Shown here piece after piece: positions 30,703 through 39,917 of a stretch of 64,000 nt of DNA. The notes beneath the pieces are model-generated. The model made no database searches. It was not told the origin of the DNA and saw nothing but the letters and a program-made list of their open reading frames with translations. Both the position numbers and the translations under genes were made by a program. Source of the stretch: Ignavibacteria bacterium (GTDB lineage Bacteria; Bacteroidota; Ignavibacteria; Ignavibacteriales; SURF-24); assembly GCA_025612375.1 (NCBI GenBank), contig JAAXKN010000005.1:62001-126000 (forward strand). The letters run 5' to 3'. Every line of letters starts with the position of its first letter. Position 1 is the first letter of the stretch.

Positions 30703-32331
30703 TTAGTTTATTAGAACCGCCAGGGCATTCATAAATTCTTTCACGTCAACCGGCTTGGCCAATACAGATTCTGCACCGAGCCTGTAATACTTTTCCTTTA
30801 ATTCCGGCGTGAGCGTTCCTGCAATTACAATTACCGGGATCTTGTTGCTTTCATCCCTTTTGCGCATAGATTCAATGAGCTGAATTCCGTTCATTAAAGG
30901 CATGCTGTGATCTGTTACAACAAGAGAAGGAACCTTCTCCTGAATAATGCTTATTGCCTCATAGCCGTTTGAGGTCTGTATGATCTCAAAATCAGGGAGT
31001 GCCTTTTTAACTAATTTTACCCATAAGGAGCGCACATGAGGGTCATCCTCCACCAGGAGCACCACATTCGGGGCCTCGGGTATTATGAAATGAAACTCGC
31101 TTCCCTTGCCTGTCTCCGAATAAAACCATATGTCGCCGCCATGCTTTTCCACAATTTCCCTTACCAGTGTCAGGCCCAGCCCGCTGCCTTTTTCCCCCTT
31201 TGTTCCTTCTGAAGAGAACTTCTGGTCGAAACGGAAAATCTTGCTCTTGTTGGCCTCGGAAATCCCCACACCTTCATCTTTAACCGTGAACTCAATAAAC
31301 CCTTTCTTAAAGTGGTTTACCGTAATTTCAATCTTTTTATTTTCTTCTGTAAACTTGATAGCGTTACTTAAAAGATTTGCCACAGCCTGCGTAATCAGCT
31401 TCTCATCGGCACGTATGCTTATATCCTCAGGTACATTTATTTTTATATCTATATTCTTCCTTATGGCATTTCCGGTCAGCGAAGAAACACAGTTATAAAC
31501 AAGCGTAATTGCCTTCAGGCGCTGAGGCACAATTTTAACGCTGCCTGTCTGCAGGCGCGACCAGTCGAGGAGATAATTTACAAGCTGAAGCTGGCTTTGC
31601 GATGCCTCATAAATATAGTTCAGGTATTCGTGCTTTTCTGCCTCAGGAAGGCTGGCCTCAAAAAGAAGGATTTCGGCAAAACCGAGTATGCTTGTAAAAG
31701 GCGCCCTCAGGTCGTGGGAAATAATTGAGATAAATCTGTCTTTTGCTTCGTTAAGCTGAAGGAGCTTTTCCTGAGATTCTCTTAAATCCTCTTCAGTTTT
31801 CTTGAGTTCTGTTACATTAAAGACTATACCGTCCCAGTGTGTAATCCGGCCCTTCATATCGCGCTCAACGGCAATGTTTTCCCTGATCCAGAGAATTTCC
31901 TGATTTTTGGTAACAATCCTGTATTGCAGGTTCAGCGTTTTAAGCGAAGTGTCCTGTTCAAAGGCGGTAAGGCTTTTCCTGACTTCGAAGGCATCCCCTG
32001 CATGTACAAGCGAAAGGCCCCGCCCGGGCATATTCATCACTTCTTCGGGCGCATAGCCTGTCATTTTCTGTATGGATTCTGTGTAGAACACCTCTTCAAG
32101 CCCGTTTTCAATATTCACAGACCAGAGGAATTCATCAATATTTGAGGTTATTCTGCGGTATTTTTCAAGCTCTTTTTTAAGTTCGGCTGACTCATGGTCA
32201 GCTTCAGCTCCGGATAAGATTTTAGGGCGGCTCTTTCCTGCAGCAGTATTATTACGTGAAAGAGGCAAAAGCCCAGGGGTATTTTCTGAGGTGTTGATCT
32301 CTGTTTCAAATCCGGACTGAATTTCTGCCAT
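30703..32331 (-). CDS. Hybrid sensor histidine kinase (PAS-HisKA-HATPase-REC)
   Basis: A 542-residue soluble protein. A PAS domain (about 60-180, with IVTKNQEILWIRENI and FNVTELKK) leads to a HisKA helix with the phosphorylatable His in ISIISHDLRAPFTSILG (about 205). The HATPase follows, with the N box (NLLSNAIKFT), the G1 box (DEGVGIS) and G2 (GSGLGL). A C-terminal receiver (about 425-540) has VVTDHSMP holding the acceptor Asp. No membrane segment is seen, so it senses a cytoplasmic signal. It may phosphorylate regulators such as the REC-PAS-PAS protein, but no pairing is shown. Confidence 0.88.
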   Translation of the reverse strand: MAEIQSGFETEINTSENTPGLLPLSRNNTAAGKSRPKILSGAEADHESAELKKELEKYRRITSNIDEFLWSVNIENGLEEVFYTESIQKMTGYAPEEVMNMPGRGLSLVHAGDAFEVRKSLTAFEQDTSLKTLNLQYRIVTKNQEILWIRENIAVERDMKGRITHWDGIVFNVTELKKTEEDLRESQEKLLQLNEAKDRFISIISHDLRAPFTSILGFAEILLFEASLPEAEKHEYLNYIYEASQSQLQLVNYLLDWSRLQTGSVKIVPQRLKAITLVYNCVSSLTGNAIRKNIDIKINVPEDISIRADEKLITQAVANLLSNAIKFTEENKKIEITVNHFKKGFIEFTVKDEGVGISEANKSKIFRFDQKFSSEGTKGEKGSGLGLTLVREIVEKHGGDIWFYSETGKGSEFHFIIPEAPNVVLLVEDDPHVRSLWVKLVKKALPDFEIIQTSNGYEAISIIQEKVPSLVVTDHSMPLMNGIQLIESMRKRDESNKIPVIVIAGTLTPELKEKYYRLGAESVLAKPVDVKEFMNALAVLIN

Positions 32332-32408
32332 AAAAGCTCGATTTTGTTAATAAATTCAAAAAGCAAAATATAAAATAGATTAATTAATCGAAACTTTCTT
32401 AAGAAAGT

Positions 32409-33524
32409 TTAACTGATAAACCGCCCATATACATATTCTGCAATTGCCATTGAGGCCGTTAGGCCGGGAGATTCAATTCCCACTAAATTTACTACATGAG
32501 GCAGCCCATGGGACAATTCCTCACTGATTATGAAATCATTAAAGTCCCTGTCCATTGCCAGGCGCGGACGGATGCCCGACATATCGGGATAGAGGTCATC
32601 GTACTGAAGTAATGGGAAGTATGTTTTTATTGCATTAAAGAAGTCACCCTTGCGGCTTTCGTCCACAAAGTACTTTTCCTCTTTCACAGGCTCTTTTTCC
32701 ACGTCGGGACCGAACCTGACGCCGCCATTTAAGTCGAGCGTTACGTGAACGCCCAAACCGTGGAGCTTTGGCATCGGAACCGGGTATATAAGATGATGGA
32801 AAACTTCTTTACTTCCTCCTAAGCGGAAGTAATTCCCTTTTACCATTTTCAGCTTATACGAGGGGTCTTTGACGCCTAGAAGCTCAGCCACCTGGTCAGA
32901 ATAGAGCCCTGCCGCGTTAATTACGCCGCCTATTTCTATTTTTGTCAGTTCGCCCGTTGAGTCCTTGATCTCTGCAATGTATCCAGAAGAAGAATTCTTT
33001 GAAAATGCGGTCAGTTTTGCGTTAAATAGGAAATCCGTACCTTTTTCTTCCGCAGCACATTTAAGGCTGTCCATAAGCCCGTGTGCTGAGATAATGCCGG
33101 TTGTAGGAGAATAAAGACCTCCGGAGGAGAATACGTAAGGCTCTTCTTTTTTAATCTCCTCTTTTGTAACCGTGTGGAGGTCCCACATCCCTGCCTCGGC
33201 CGCGTTGCGCTTTACGGATTCAAGCTTCTCCATTTCTTCTTCATTAACGGCAATAATAAATTTGCCAATATTGGAATACGGCACACTCTTTCTCTGGCAC
33301 CAGTCGTAAAGGAGCTCCTTACCTCTGATGCAGAGGCGTGACTTCAGCGATCCCGGGGGATAGTAAATGCCTGCATGTATCACCTCGCTGTTCCGGCTGG
33401 AGACACCGGTGCCGATGCGCCCTTCCTTTTCAATTACAAGCACGCGGTTGTTGTTCCTTGAGAGGATTTCCGCCTGCGCAAGGCCTACAACACCTGCCCC
33501 GATGACTAAAAAATCATAATCCAT
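32409..33524 (-). CDS. lhgO: FAD-dependent oxidoreductase, L-2-hydroxyglutarate oxidase-like
   Basis: A 371-residue DAO-family flavoprotein. FAD-binding GAGVVGLAQAEIL lies at residues 8-20, followed by SSRNSEVIHAGIYYPPGSLK (about 42-61), the segment typical of L2HGDH/LhgO. The C-terminal GIESPGLTASMAIAEYV closes the FAD site. LhgO oxidises L-2-hydroxyglutarate to 2-oxoglutarate; a related hydroxyacid or glycerol-phosphate-type substrate is possible. It follows the ROK kinase gene by 35 bases and may be part of the same transcript. Confidence 0.82.
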   Translation of the reverse strand: MDYDFLVIGAGVVGLAQAEILSRNNNRVLVIEKEGRIGTGVSSRNSEVIHAGIYYPPGSLKSRLCIRGKELLYDWCQRKSVPYSNIGKFIIAVNEEEMEKLESVKRNAAEAGMWDLHTVTKEEIKKEEPYVFSSGGLYSPTTGIISAHGLMDSLKCAAEEKGTDFLFNAKLTAFSKNSSSGYIAEIKDSTGELTKIEIGGVINAAGLYSDQVAELLGVKDPSYKLKMVKGNYFRLGGSKEVFHHLIYPVPMPKLHGLGVHVTLDLNGGVRFGPDVEKEPVKEEKYFVDESRKGDFFNAIKTYFPLLQYDDLYPDMSGIRPRLAMDRDFNDFIISEELSHGLPHVVNLVGIESPGLTASMAIAEYVYGRFIS

Positions 33525-33559
33525 ATTTTTAAGGTTTTACTTAAGTTTATTTTACAAAT

Positions 33560-34405
33560 TTACCTGCTTACGGCATCATAATACAAGGCCGCAGCACCAA
33601 GCAGCGCCACCTGATCCAGCTCAGAGGGCTCAATTACAAGCTTCTTAAGTGAGTTCTGGTATGCAAACGTCCTAACTTCTTTCCACATGCTTTCCTTAAA
33701 AAGGCTGAATGCACGGCTGACTGAACCTCCAAGAATGATTATTTCCGGGTCATAAGCGTAAAGGACTACTTTTATGGCGTTACCAAGATGCTCACCTAAC
33801 CGGCAGAACATTTTAAGCGCCTCTTCGTCTCCGCCTACAGCCCTTTTATAGGCTTCCTCGCCCGTAGTATTAAACTCGTTTTTGAAAAACTGGCCGCTGC
33901 AGTAAGCTTCATATATGCTTTCTTTGTAGGGAATCATTCCGAATTCGCCGGCTCCGCAGTTTGTGCCGGAATAAAGCCTTCCGTCAGTAAATATGCCGGC
34001 GCCAAGCCCTGTACCCATTATGATGCCCACGCCGTTACGGCAGTTTTTCATTTTTCCGAAGTACTTTTCACCAGCGGCAAAGCAGTTGGCGTCGTTATTT
34101 ATGTAAACCGGCACACCGTACTTTTTCTCCAGGATTTCCTTTAACGGAACTTCCTTCCACGAGGGGATATTCTGCACATCGTATACAATCCCTTTTTCAG
34201 TGTCAACCACGCTTGGAACACCCACACCTATTCCTGAAATGTCCTTATCCATCAGCTGGTCTATAAGAGCACAGATCTCATTCAGGACCACACTTTCTTC
34301 TGAATTTTTACTGATTGGCGAAGAGACAACTTTCTTCAGGCTCTTTTCGTCAATAAGCCCTACCCTTACGTTTGTACCGCCCAGATCTATACCAAGTAGC
34401 TTCAT
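33560..34405 (-). CDS. ROK-family sugar kinase lacking the zinc-cysteine motif
   Basis: A 281-residue protein. The phosphate-binding motif GIDLGGTNVRVGLI starts at residue 5. YINNDANCFAAGE carries the catalytic Asp, and the ROK signature region GIIMGTGLGAGIF stands at about 125-137. The usual CxCGxxGCxE zinc motif is replaced by a segment reading CGAGEFGMIPYKESIYEAY, which is unusual. Glucose, fructose or an aminosugar are possible substrates. Its ATG overlaps the stop of the upstream MFS gene by one base, indicating uptake and phosphorylation of the same sugar. Confidence 0.85.
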   Translation of the reverse strand: MKLLGIDLGGTNVRVGLIDEKSLKKVVSSPISKNSEESVVLNEICALIDQLMDKDISGIGVGVPSVVDTEKGIVYDVQNIPSWKEVPLKEILEKKYGVPVYINNDANCFAAGEKYFGKMKNCRNGVGIIMGTGLGAGIFTDGRLYSGTNCGAGEFGMIPYKESIYEAYCSGQFFKNEFNTTGEEAYKRAVGGDEEALKMFCRLGEHLGNAIKVVLYAYDPEIIILGGSVSRAFSLFKESMWKEVRTFAYQNSLKKLVIEPSELDQVALLGAAALYYDAVSR

Positions 34406-35679
34406 CAGTTGTTCTCCTGGAGGCTTTCGGCTTTCTTTTTCTTCATGCTGATAGTTTCATTAGTAATGATCGGCTTGGCCCAGATGCCTATGCTGAACAG
34501 GTAGCCTAGTGTAAGATAAAGGAAGAACATTCCGAACCTGAGGCCGAACTTGTCACCCAGCCATCCTATAACAAGAGGCACAATAGCCCCGCCTATAATT
34601 GCTGTGCAGAGGATCCCTGAAAACGATCCGTGATGGCGGTCGATTGAATTCAAAGCCAGTGAAAATACAATTGACCACATTACAGAGGCTGAAAAACCTA
34701 CCATCGGAAATGCTATGAGCGCCATGGTGCTGGTTCCCCAAAATGCAACCGAGAGCCAGAAGATAGCCGATATTACAAACCCTAAGAGAACCTTCCTGCT
34801 GTCAAAGAATTTAAGGAAGAGCATACCTAAAAGGCATCCTGCCGTCAGCATGCCCCAGAACCATGCAACCGTAGAGGCGCCTGAGGTCTGCGGGTCGAGG
34901 CCGTGATAGGTGTAAAGGAACTGTGAAATCCAGTTTGCCACACCCTGCTCTGTACCTACATAGGCAAAAATTCCGATGAAATATAAAATTACGGTCTTCT
35001 CCTTAAAGAGGTTCTTGTGAGTCTCCCAGGCGCCTGCAATTTCATCTTCTTTTCTTTTAACTTCAGGGAACCTCGATGCAGCCATCAGCACTACCATTAT
35101 TGCGGCAACAAATGCAAAAACCCAGTATAGCGATATCCATGGGAGCTCCACGGGCACTACTTTTTCAAACGACGTAATTATAAAGCCTTTCTCCGCAACC
35201 GGCTGATGGATATTCCGTACGAGGTAGGAATAAATGTATGGGCTTAAGAATGATGCCAGGCCGAAGATGAGCTGCGCAAAAACCGAATTAAATGCAAAGT
35301 GCTCTTCCCCTCCGGCAACCCTTAATAGCGGATTTATTGCAACCTGGAGCATTGCCATTCCGGCCCCTATTAAAAACAGAGATACAATTGCTACGGTGTA
35401 AGAAGGAATAACTGCAAACAGGAAAGCACCGGCAAAGGCTACCAGAAAGGCTATTGCCATAACAGGCTTTTCCTTGTATTTATCCACCAGCATACCCGAA
35501 GGGATTGACATTACGCCGTATGCAATAAAAAATGAGAACGGGAATAAGGCAGCAAGCGTAAGGCTTAAATTAAAACTTTTAATTATATCGGGAATAATGG
35601 GACCTAAAATATTTGTAAGAAGTGAAATGACAAAGAATGTCAGGAATATAAGTCCTATGATGTAATAGCTTTTTTTCAT
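34405..35679 (-). CDS. MFS sugar permease, FucP-like
   Basis: A 424-residue membrane protein with 12 predicted helices. The N-terminal half has the short MFS signature GMLVDKYKEKP between helices 2 and 3. FPFSFFIAYGVMSIPSG and AINPLLRVAG resemble the FucP/GlcP sugar-proton symporter branch. Direct overlap with the ROK kinase gene suggests import of a monosaccharide followed by phosphorylation. Confidence 0.83.
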   Translation of the reverse strand: MKKSYYIIGLIFLTFFVISLLTNILGPIIPDIIKSFNLSLTLAALFPFSFFIAYGVMSIPSGMLVDKYKEKPVMAIAFLVAFAGAFLFAVIPSYTVAIVSLFLIGAGMAMLQVAINPLLRVAGGEEHFAFNSVFAQLIFGLASFLSPYIYSYLVRNIHQPVAEKGFIITSFEKVVPVELPWISLYWVFAFVAAIMVVLMAASRFPEVKRKEDEIAGAWETHKNLFKEKTVILYFIGIFAYVGTEQGVANWISQFLYTYHGLDPQTSGASTVAWFWGMLTAGCLLGMLFLKFFDSRKVLLGFVISAIFWLSVAFWGTSTMALIAFPMVGFSASVMWSIVFSLALNSIDRHHGSFSGILCTAIIGGAIVPLVIGWLGDKFGLRFGMFFLYLTLGYLFSIGIWAKPIITNETISMKKKKAESLQENN

Positions 35680-35800
35680 TGTTAACTCTCTTATTTCGTA
35701 TAAAGCGCAAATTGGGGGAACCCGGATTTAATTACTCCAATAATAAGAATAATCGGAATTAAAAAATAAAAAATTAAAAATTAAAAAATGAGCCGGAAAA

Positions 35801-35844
35801 AATAAAAAGCCCCAAAAGCAGTCATATAAACCGCCTTTGAGGCT
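35801..35844 (-). terminator. Terminator downstream of the sigma factor/membrane partner pair
   Basis: On the minus strand, the arm at 35844-35833 (AGCCTCAAAGGC) pairs with the arm at 35819-35808 (two G-U pairs), followed by TTTTTATTTTTT. It lies 58 bases past the stop of the anti-sigma-like gene. Confidence 0.65.
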
Positions 35845-35868
35845 ATTGGGTGAATTAATTTTCATTTT

Positions 35869-35901
35869 GACCGTCGGACGTCGGACCTTGGACGTTGGAC
35901 C
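35869..35901. repeat. Short iterated GGAC(G/C)TTGGAC motif
   Basis: A short degenerate tandem of GTCGGAC/GTCGGACC/TTGGACG/TTGGACC abuts the stop codon of the anti-sigma-like gene. A similar iterated motif (GTTCAACG) occurs at 9723-9737. Origin unknown. Confidence 0.35.
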
Positions 35902-36591
35902 TTATCTTCTACTCCTCATTATCCTGCGGATTGAGTCCATACGGGCACGCAGCTGGTCCATGCTCCCGTCTCCCTGGTAAATGTTAAAACCGTCGAAATT
36001 TACCGTATTGGTGCCGTTTCCATACTGGCCCGATCCATAGGGAGAGGGTTTTTCGCGCAGGCTCCTGTCTATATCGCCTCCGTTATCCTCCTGCATATTC
36101 AGATCCCTCAGCCTTCTGAGGAGCCTGTCGTTGGCCGCCATCTGATCCTGATCCTTCTGCGGCGCATTTACTTTTTCTTCTTTAGCCTTCGGGGCTGTTT
36201 TTTTCACAACCACATCGGTTGAAGAAATCTCGCCCGGGCTGATGAGCAGGTTCTGCTTTCCATCATTTTTAAGGGATTCATTCTGTGCCTGAGTGCGCAC
36301 CGAAGGGGTGGACATGAATGGGTTTTCCGCCTCCGGCCCAGGGCGCCCAATGATTAGAAAAGCAAGAACAACAGTTGCAGCTAAAGCACCCGCGGGAATA
36401 AGGACATTCCTCAAATTAAACGTAAAGAACGGCTTTTTGCGCTCCTCATGCGGGGCGCCGAGGCTGTTGAGCTTCCTCCTCAGATTCATCTCGAAATCCG
36501 GGGGAGCTGAAACATGCGGCAGTTCCTTAAGCGATTTGATTACACCCTTAAAGTTTTCGTCTTCAATATCGTATCTTTTAGTCATAGGCAT
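35902..36591 (-). CDS. Single-pass membrane protein, probable anti-sigma partner of the ECF sigma factor
   Basis: A 229-residue protein. A cytoplasmic N-terminal region of about 55 residues (with ELPHVSAPPDFEMNLRRKL) is followed by one membrane helix (LIPAGALAATVVLAFLII, about 65-82) and a long polar, low-complexity outer region ending in repeated Arg. This topology, and the start abutting the ECF sigma gene stop (one-base overlap), are typical of anti-sigma factors. The zinc anti-sigma His/Cys motif is not visible. The outer signal is unknown. Confidence 0.7.
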   Translation of the reverse strand: MPMTKRYDIEDENFKGVIKSLKELPHVSAPPDFEMNLRRKLNSLGAPHEERKKPFFTFNLRNVLIPAGALAATVVLAFLIIGRPGPEAENPFMSTPSVRTQAQNESLKNDGKQNLLISPGEISSTDVVVKKTAPKAKEEKVNAPQKDQDQMAANDRLLRRLRDLNMQEDNGGDIDRSLREKPSPYGSGQYGNGTNTVNFDGFNIYQGDGSMDQLRARMDSIRRIMRSRR

Positions 36592-37172
36592 TACTCTTTA
36601 TAAATTGGCTTTAATAATTTCTGCAGCTGTGCCCTTCCACGGTTAATGCGCGATTTTACCGTTCCGATTGACAATCCCGTAATCTCAGCAATTTCCTCAT
36701 ATGAGAGGTCCTGAACATCCCTCATAATCACGACTTCACGGTAAACTTCCTTAACCTTTGAAAGCGCCTTCTGAATTATCCTGTTTTTAATTTCACTGTC
36801 TGCCAGAACATCGGGCGTGGCTGACTTATCCATAATATCGATAGTTTCATCATCCTCGCCGCTGTGAATTGAAAAGAGGTTCTTTCTTTTCCTTCTTTTC
36901 AGCTCATTTTTGGCCAGATTAGTGGCAATTGTATAGATCCATGTTGAAAACCTGGCAAACGACTTATATGAATCCTTGTGCAGGTAGAAGCGTATCATCG
37001 TATCCTGCACCACATCTGTAGAGACGTCGCGGTCCCCTACAAATCTGTAGACGAAGTTAGTTAACGGATCTTTATATCGCTTAACCAGGAGCTCATAGGC
37101 CTCAACATTATTGTTGGCCTGGAATTCACCTATCAGCTCTTCGTCCGTTAGTTCAGATAAATTGGTTGCCAA
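36591..37172 (-). CDS. ECF-type RNA polymerase sigma factor
   Basis: A 193-residue protein. Sigma region 2 lies at about 20-90 (DVVQDTMIRFYLHKDSYK, FSTWIYTIATNLAKNELKRR) and region 4 at about 130-188 (LSYEEIAEITGLSIGTVKSRINRGR), with no region 1.1 or 3. It should direct transcription of an envelope or stress regulon under control of the co-encoded membrane protein. It is the first gene of the pair. Confidence 0.93.
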   Translation of the reverse strand: MATNLSELTDEELIGEFQANNNVEAYELLVKRYKDPLTNFVYRFVGDRDVSTDVVQDTMIRFYLHKDSYKSFARFSTWIYTIATNLAKNELKRRKRKNLFSIHSGEDDETIDIMDKSATPDVLADSEIKNRIIQKALSKVKEVYREVVIMRDVQDLSYEEIAEITGLSIGTVKSRINRGRAQLQKLLKPIYKE

Positions 37173-37308
37173 TTGATATTTATACTCTAATAATTAAAAA
37201 AATGTTTCAGACAGTGTAAGAATTTTAAGCAAATGAATTTATAAATCAAAATATTACAGCGGAGGTTTTAGTTCCCATTACAGTAAAATTACCGGTTTTC
37301 AGGCAAAA

Positions 37309-38325
37309 TCACTGAAAAATCTCCGCCAGAAGGATCGTAATGACGGTTTTGGGGTCGGCTGAAGAGGTTTTTACCGTCAGATCAGCCTTAAAAAGGGCAC
37401 GTGCAATTCTTAAGAGCCTCTGGTCCCTGTAATACATGGCTGCCTTTTTGTAGTCCTTGTAATAAAAGGGATGGGTTCCAATAATTCTTGCAGCCTCGTT
37501 ATCGGGTACATTGCTCCTTGTAAGTTCAGGCACCTGTGCAACTGCCGTAAAGTACCTGTTCAGCATGGAGATAATAAAAAGAACTTCTTTCCCCTTGTCC
37601 AGGAGGTTATATGCTGTTTCCAGAGCCTTTGTTTTATTGCCTGCACCCAGTGCATTCTGAAGGTCGAAAATTGTAAACTCTTTTAAGGCCGAAGAGATAT
37701 TAAAAATCACTTCACGCGTAATTTCCCTTCCCTCGCCAAGGTAAGCAAAGATCTTCTGGAGCTGCATTTCAATGAGGCTCCTGTTCTCCCCTATGGTATC
37801 GATAAGAAGCGCCGCGTTTTCCGGAGAGATAACCTTGCTTTTTTTGGCTGCGTATTTGACAATCCAGGAAGCCAGTTCATTCCCTTTGAGCTCGTTGGCC
37901 TCGAAAAGGTATCCTTTCTTAAGAAATGTAAAATAAGGCTCGGCCTCTACGTTTGTAATATTGCCCAGCTTTGTAAAAACTACTGTCGTAAAGGAGGGAG
38001 GATTTTCTACAAAAGCCTTCAGCTTTTTTTTATCCCCCTTTAACTCATCAAAGTCCTTTACAATCATCAGTTTTTTTTCACTTCCGAACGGGAAGGCGGA
38101 GGCTGCATCAATTACCTCCATTGCGGTTCTTTCCCTTCCGCTTATTACTTCCTTGTCAAAGTCGCTGGAAAGATAAGGCTGCAAGGCCACTTCAACGGCT
38201 CTTGCAGCGTTTTCAATGCTGTAGCTGTCTTCGCCATAGAAGAAGTAAACGGGAAGGAAAGTATCCTTCTTAAGGAACTTTCCTATTGTATATATAGACG
38301 GTACGGGAACTTTCGATTTTGCCAT
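37309..38325 (-). CDS. holA: DNA polymerase III delta subunit
   Basis: A 338-residue protein matching HolA: the N-terminal nucleotide-fold region with FFYGEDSYSIENAARAVE (about 28-45), the middle segment FLKKGYLFEANELKGNELASWI, and the C-terminal helical collar domain (FDLQNALGAGNKTKAL, RYFTAVAQVPEL). Delta opens the sliding clamp in the clamp loader. The gene starts 3 bases after the cyclophilin stop, so they are co-transcribed. Confidence 0.9.
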   Translation of the reverse strand: MAKSKVPVPSIYTIGKFLKKDTFLPVYFFYGEDSYSIENAARAVEVALQPYLSSDFDKEVISGRERTAMEVIDAASAFPFGSEKKLMIVKDFDELKGDKKKLKAFVENPPSFTTVVFTKLGNITNVEAEPYFTFLKKGYLFEANELKGNELASWIVKYAAKKSKVISPENAALLIDTIGENRSLIEMQLQKIFAYLGEGREITREVIFNISSALKEFTIFDLQNALGAGNKTKALETAYNLLDKGKEVLFIISMLNRYFTAVAQVPELTRSNVPDNEAARIIGTHPFYYKDYKKAAMYYRDQRLLRIARALFKADLTVKTSSADPKTVITILLAEIFQ

Positions 38326-38328
38326 TTA

Positions 38329-39036
38329 TCAGCGGGTTTCAAATATACTGTTTACTTTCTTAAATCTTTTTTCTACTGTAACCTTGTCCATTGCAACCGG
38401 ATTTATAGGTCTTCCGTCGTTGGGGCCCATTTGGGGCTTTATTTTCTCAGATGCAATTTTATCCACAACGTTCATCCCTTTAATGACCCTGCCGAAAATG
38501 GTATAATTTTTAGGAAGCTGCGGAGCGTCGTCTAAAATGATGAAAAACTGCGAGGAATTAGTATTCGGGCCGCGGTTAGCCATAGCCACAACGCCTCTGA
38601 CGTAGCCTTCCTTGTAGCTCAGTGTTTCCGGGTTCAGCTCGTCTTCAAAAGTTGCCCCGTAAATGCTCGATCCTCCGGCACCTGTACCTGTCGGGTCGCC
38701 TCCCTGAAGCACGTAGCCCTTTGCAATGCGGTGGAATATGACACCGTTGTAGTAGCCGGCAAGGCTGAGGCCTATAAAGTTAGCCGCGGTCTTTGGAGCC
38801 TCTTTTGTATAGAGTTCTATTTCTATGTCGCCAAATTTCGTCTTAACGGTTGCAACCGTAATCGAGTCCTGGCTTTTGCTCATGAGCTTGCCGATTGCCG
38901 CCATGTCTATATCGAAGCTCTTTTTTGATGAATCCTGAACCTGAGCTTCATTTTCTGCTTTCTTGCCAGATGAATCCGATTTCTGGCATCCAAGAAGCAG
39001 TGCCATAAAAAGAATTGAGACCAAATATCTGTACAT
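38329..39036 (-). CDS. Cyclophilin-type peptidyl-prolyl isomerase, lipoprotein
   Basis: A 235-residue protein from the ATG at 39036, which has AAGGAG eight bases upstream; the longer open frame to 39078 would spoil the signal peptide. A lipobox LLLGC (Cys about 17) is followed by a charged linker and a cyclophilin domain (about 65-225) with the active-site segment FHRIAKGYVLQGGDP and NSSQFFI. It isomerises proline bonds in folding envelope proteins, anchored in a membrane. It overlaps no gene and lies 16 bases past the uppP stop. Confidence 0.9.
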   Translation of the reverse strand: MYRYLVSILFMALLLGCQKSDSSGKKAENEAQVQDSSKKSFDIDMAAIGKLMSKSQDSITVATVKTKFGDIEIELYTKEAPKTAANFIGLSLAGYYNGVIFHRIAKGYVLQGGDPTGTGAGGSSIYGATFEDELNPETLSYKEGYVRGVVAMANRGPNTNSSQFFIILDDAPQLPKNYTIFGRVIKGMNVVDKIASEKIKPQMGPNDGRPINPVAMDKVTVEKRFKKVNSIFETR

Positions 39037-39052
39037 TCTGAATTCTCCTTTT

Positions 39053-39904
39053 TCAGGGTTTAATAATACTAAAACCAATTAAGCCTAAAATTGTAACTCC
39101 TAATATTATTCTATAGAACACAAAAATAAAAGTAGAATTTTTTCTTAAAAACTTAAGCAGAAAATCTATTGCCAGATAACCCGATATGAATGCGGCAACA
39201 GTAGCAAGGACGAGGTTTAAGGCTGCACCTTTATCCAGGTACGGGAGCGATTCCTTGAATTCCAGGAGTCCTGAGGCCAGAACGGCCGGAATAGAAAGAA
39301 GGAAAGAAAACCTTGCCGCAGTCTCGCGCGTAAAGCCGAGGAAAAGCCCGGCTGTAATTGTTGTGCCCGAGCGTGATGAACCGGGTATCAGTGCCAGGCA
39401 CTGAGCGCAGCCGGCCAGCAATGAATCGAGCCATGTAATTTCTTTAATGTCCTTTCTGAAGGTGCTTACCTTTTCTGCAATTGCAAGCAGTATGCCCAGG
39501 ATTATTAGGCTGAAAGATATAACCATCAGGTTCTTTGTAAAAGTCCCTTCAATCTGGTGCTTGAAGGCAAGGCCTATAATTACAACCGGAATTGTGCCTA
39601 TTATAATGAACCATCCCAGGCGCGAGTTCAGGCTCTGTTCGGTAAACTTCTTCCTTTGCGTCAGGTTATCCCTTAAAAATTCAGAGATGATATGAATGAT
39701 ATCATTCCTGAAATAAACCAGTACAGCCAGGAGCGTTCCAAGCTGAATGACTGCCATAAAGGCGGTCCAGCGCTCGGGAAACTGTTCAATCATCTGCCCG
39801 GCCATCAGTTTGCCTGCAAGTATGAGGTGTGCCGTGCTGCTTATAGGAAGGAATTCGGATAATCCCTGTATAATACCCAGAATTATTGCTTCAAATACGT
39901 TCAC
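39053..39904 (-). CDS. uppP: Undecaprenyl-diphosphatase UppP
   Basis: A 283-residue membrane protein with about eight helices and both family motifs: the (E/Q)-rich GLSEFLPISSTAHL at 14-27 and PGSSRSG at about 174-180. It dephosphorylates undecaprenyl pyrophosphate, recycling the lipid carrier for peptidoglycan and other polymers, and can give bacitracin resistance. It lies 13 bases downstream of the outer-membrane protein gene. Confidence 0.96.
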   Translation of the reverse strand: MNVFEAIILGIIQGLSEFLPISSTAHLILAGKLMAGQMIEQFPERWTAFMAVIQLGTLLAVLVYFRNDIIHIISEFLRDNLTQRKKFTEQSLNSRLGWFIIIGTIPVVIIGLAFKHQIEGTFTKNLMVISFSLIILGILLAIAEKVSTFRKDIKEITWLDSLLAGCAQCLALIPGSSRSGTTITAGLFLGFTRETAARFSFLLSIPAVLASGLLEFKESLPYLDKGAALNLVLATVAAFISGYLAIDFLLKFLRKNSTFIFVFYRIILGVTILGLIGFSIIKP

Positions 39905-39917
39905 TATTACTCCATTT

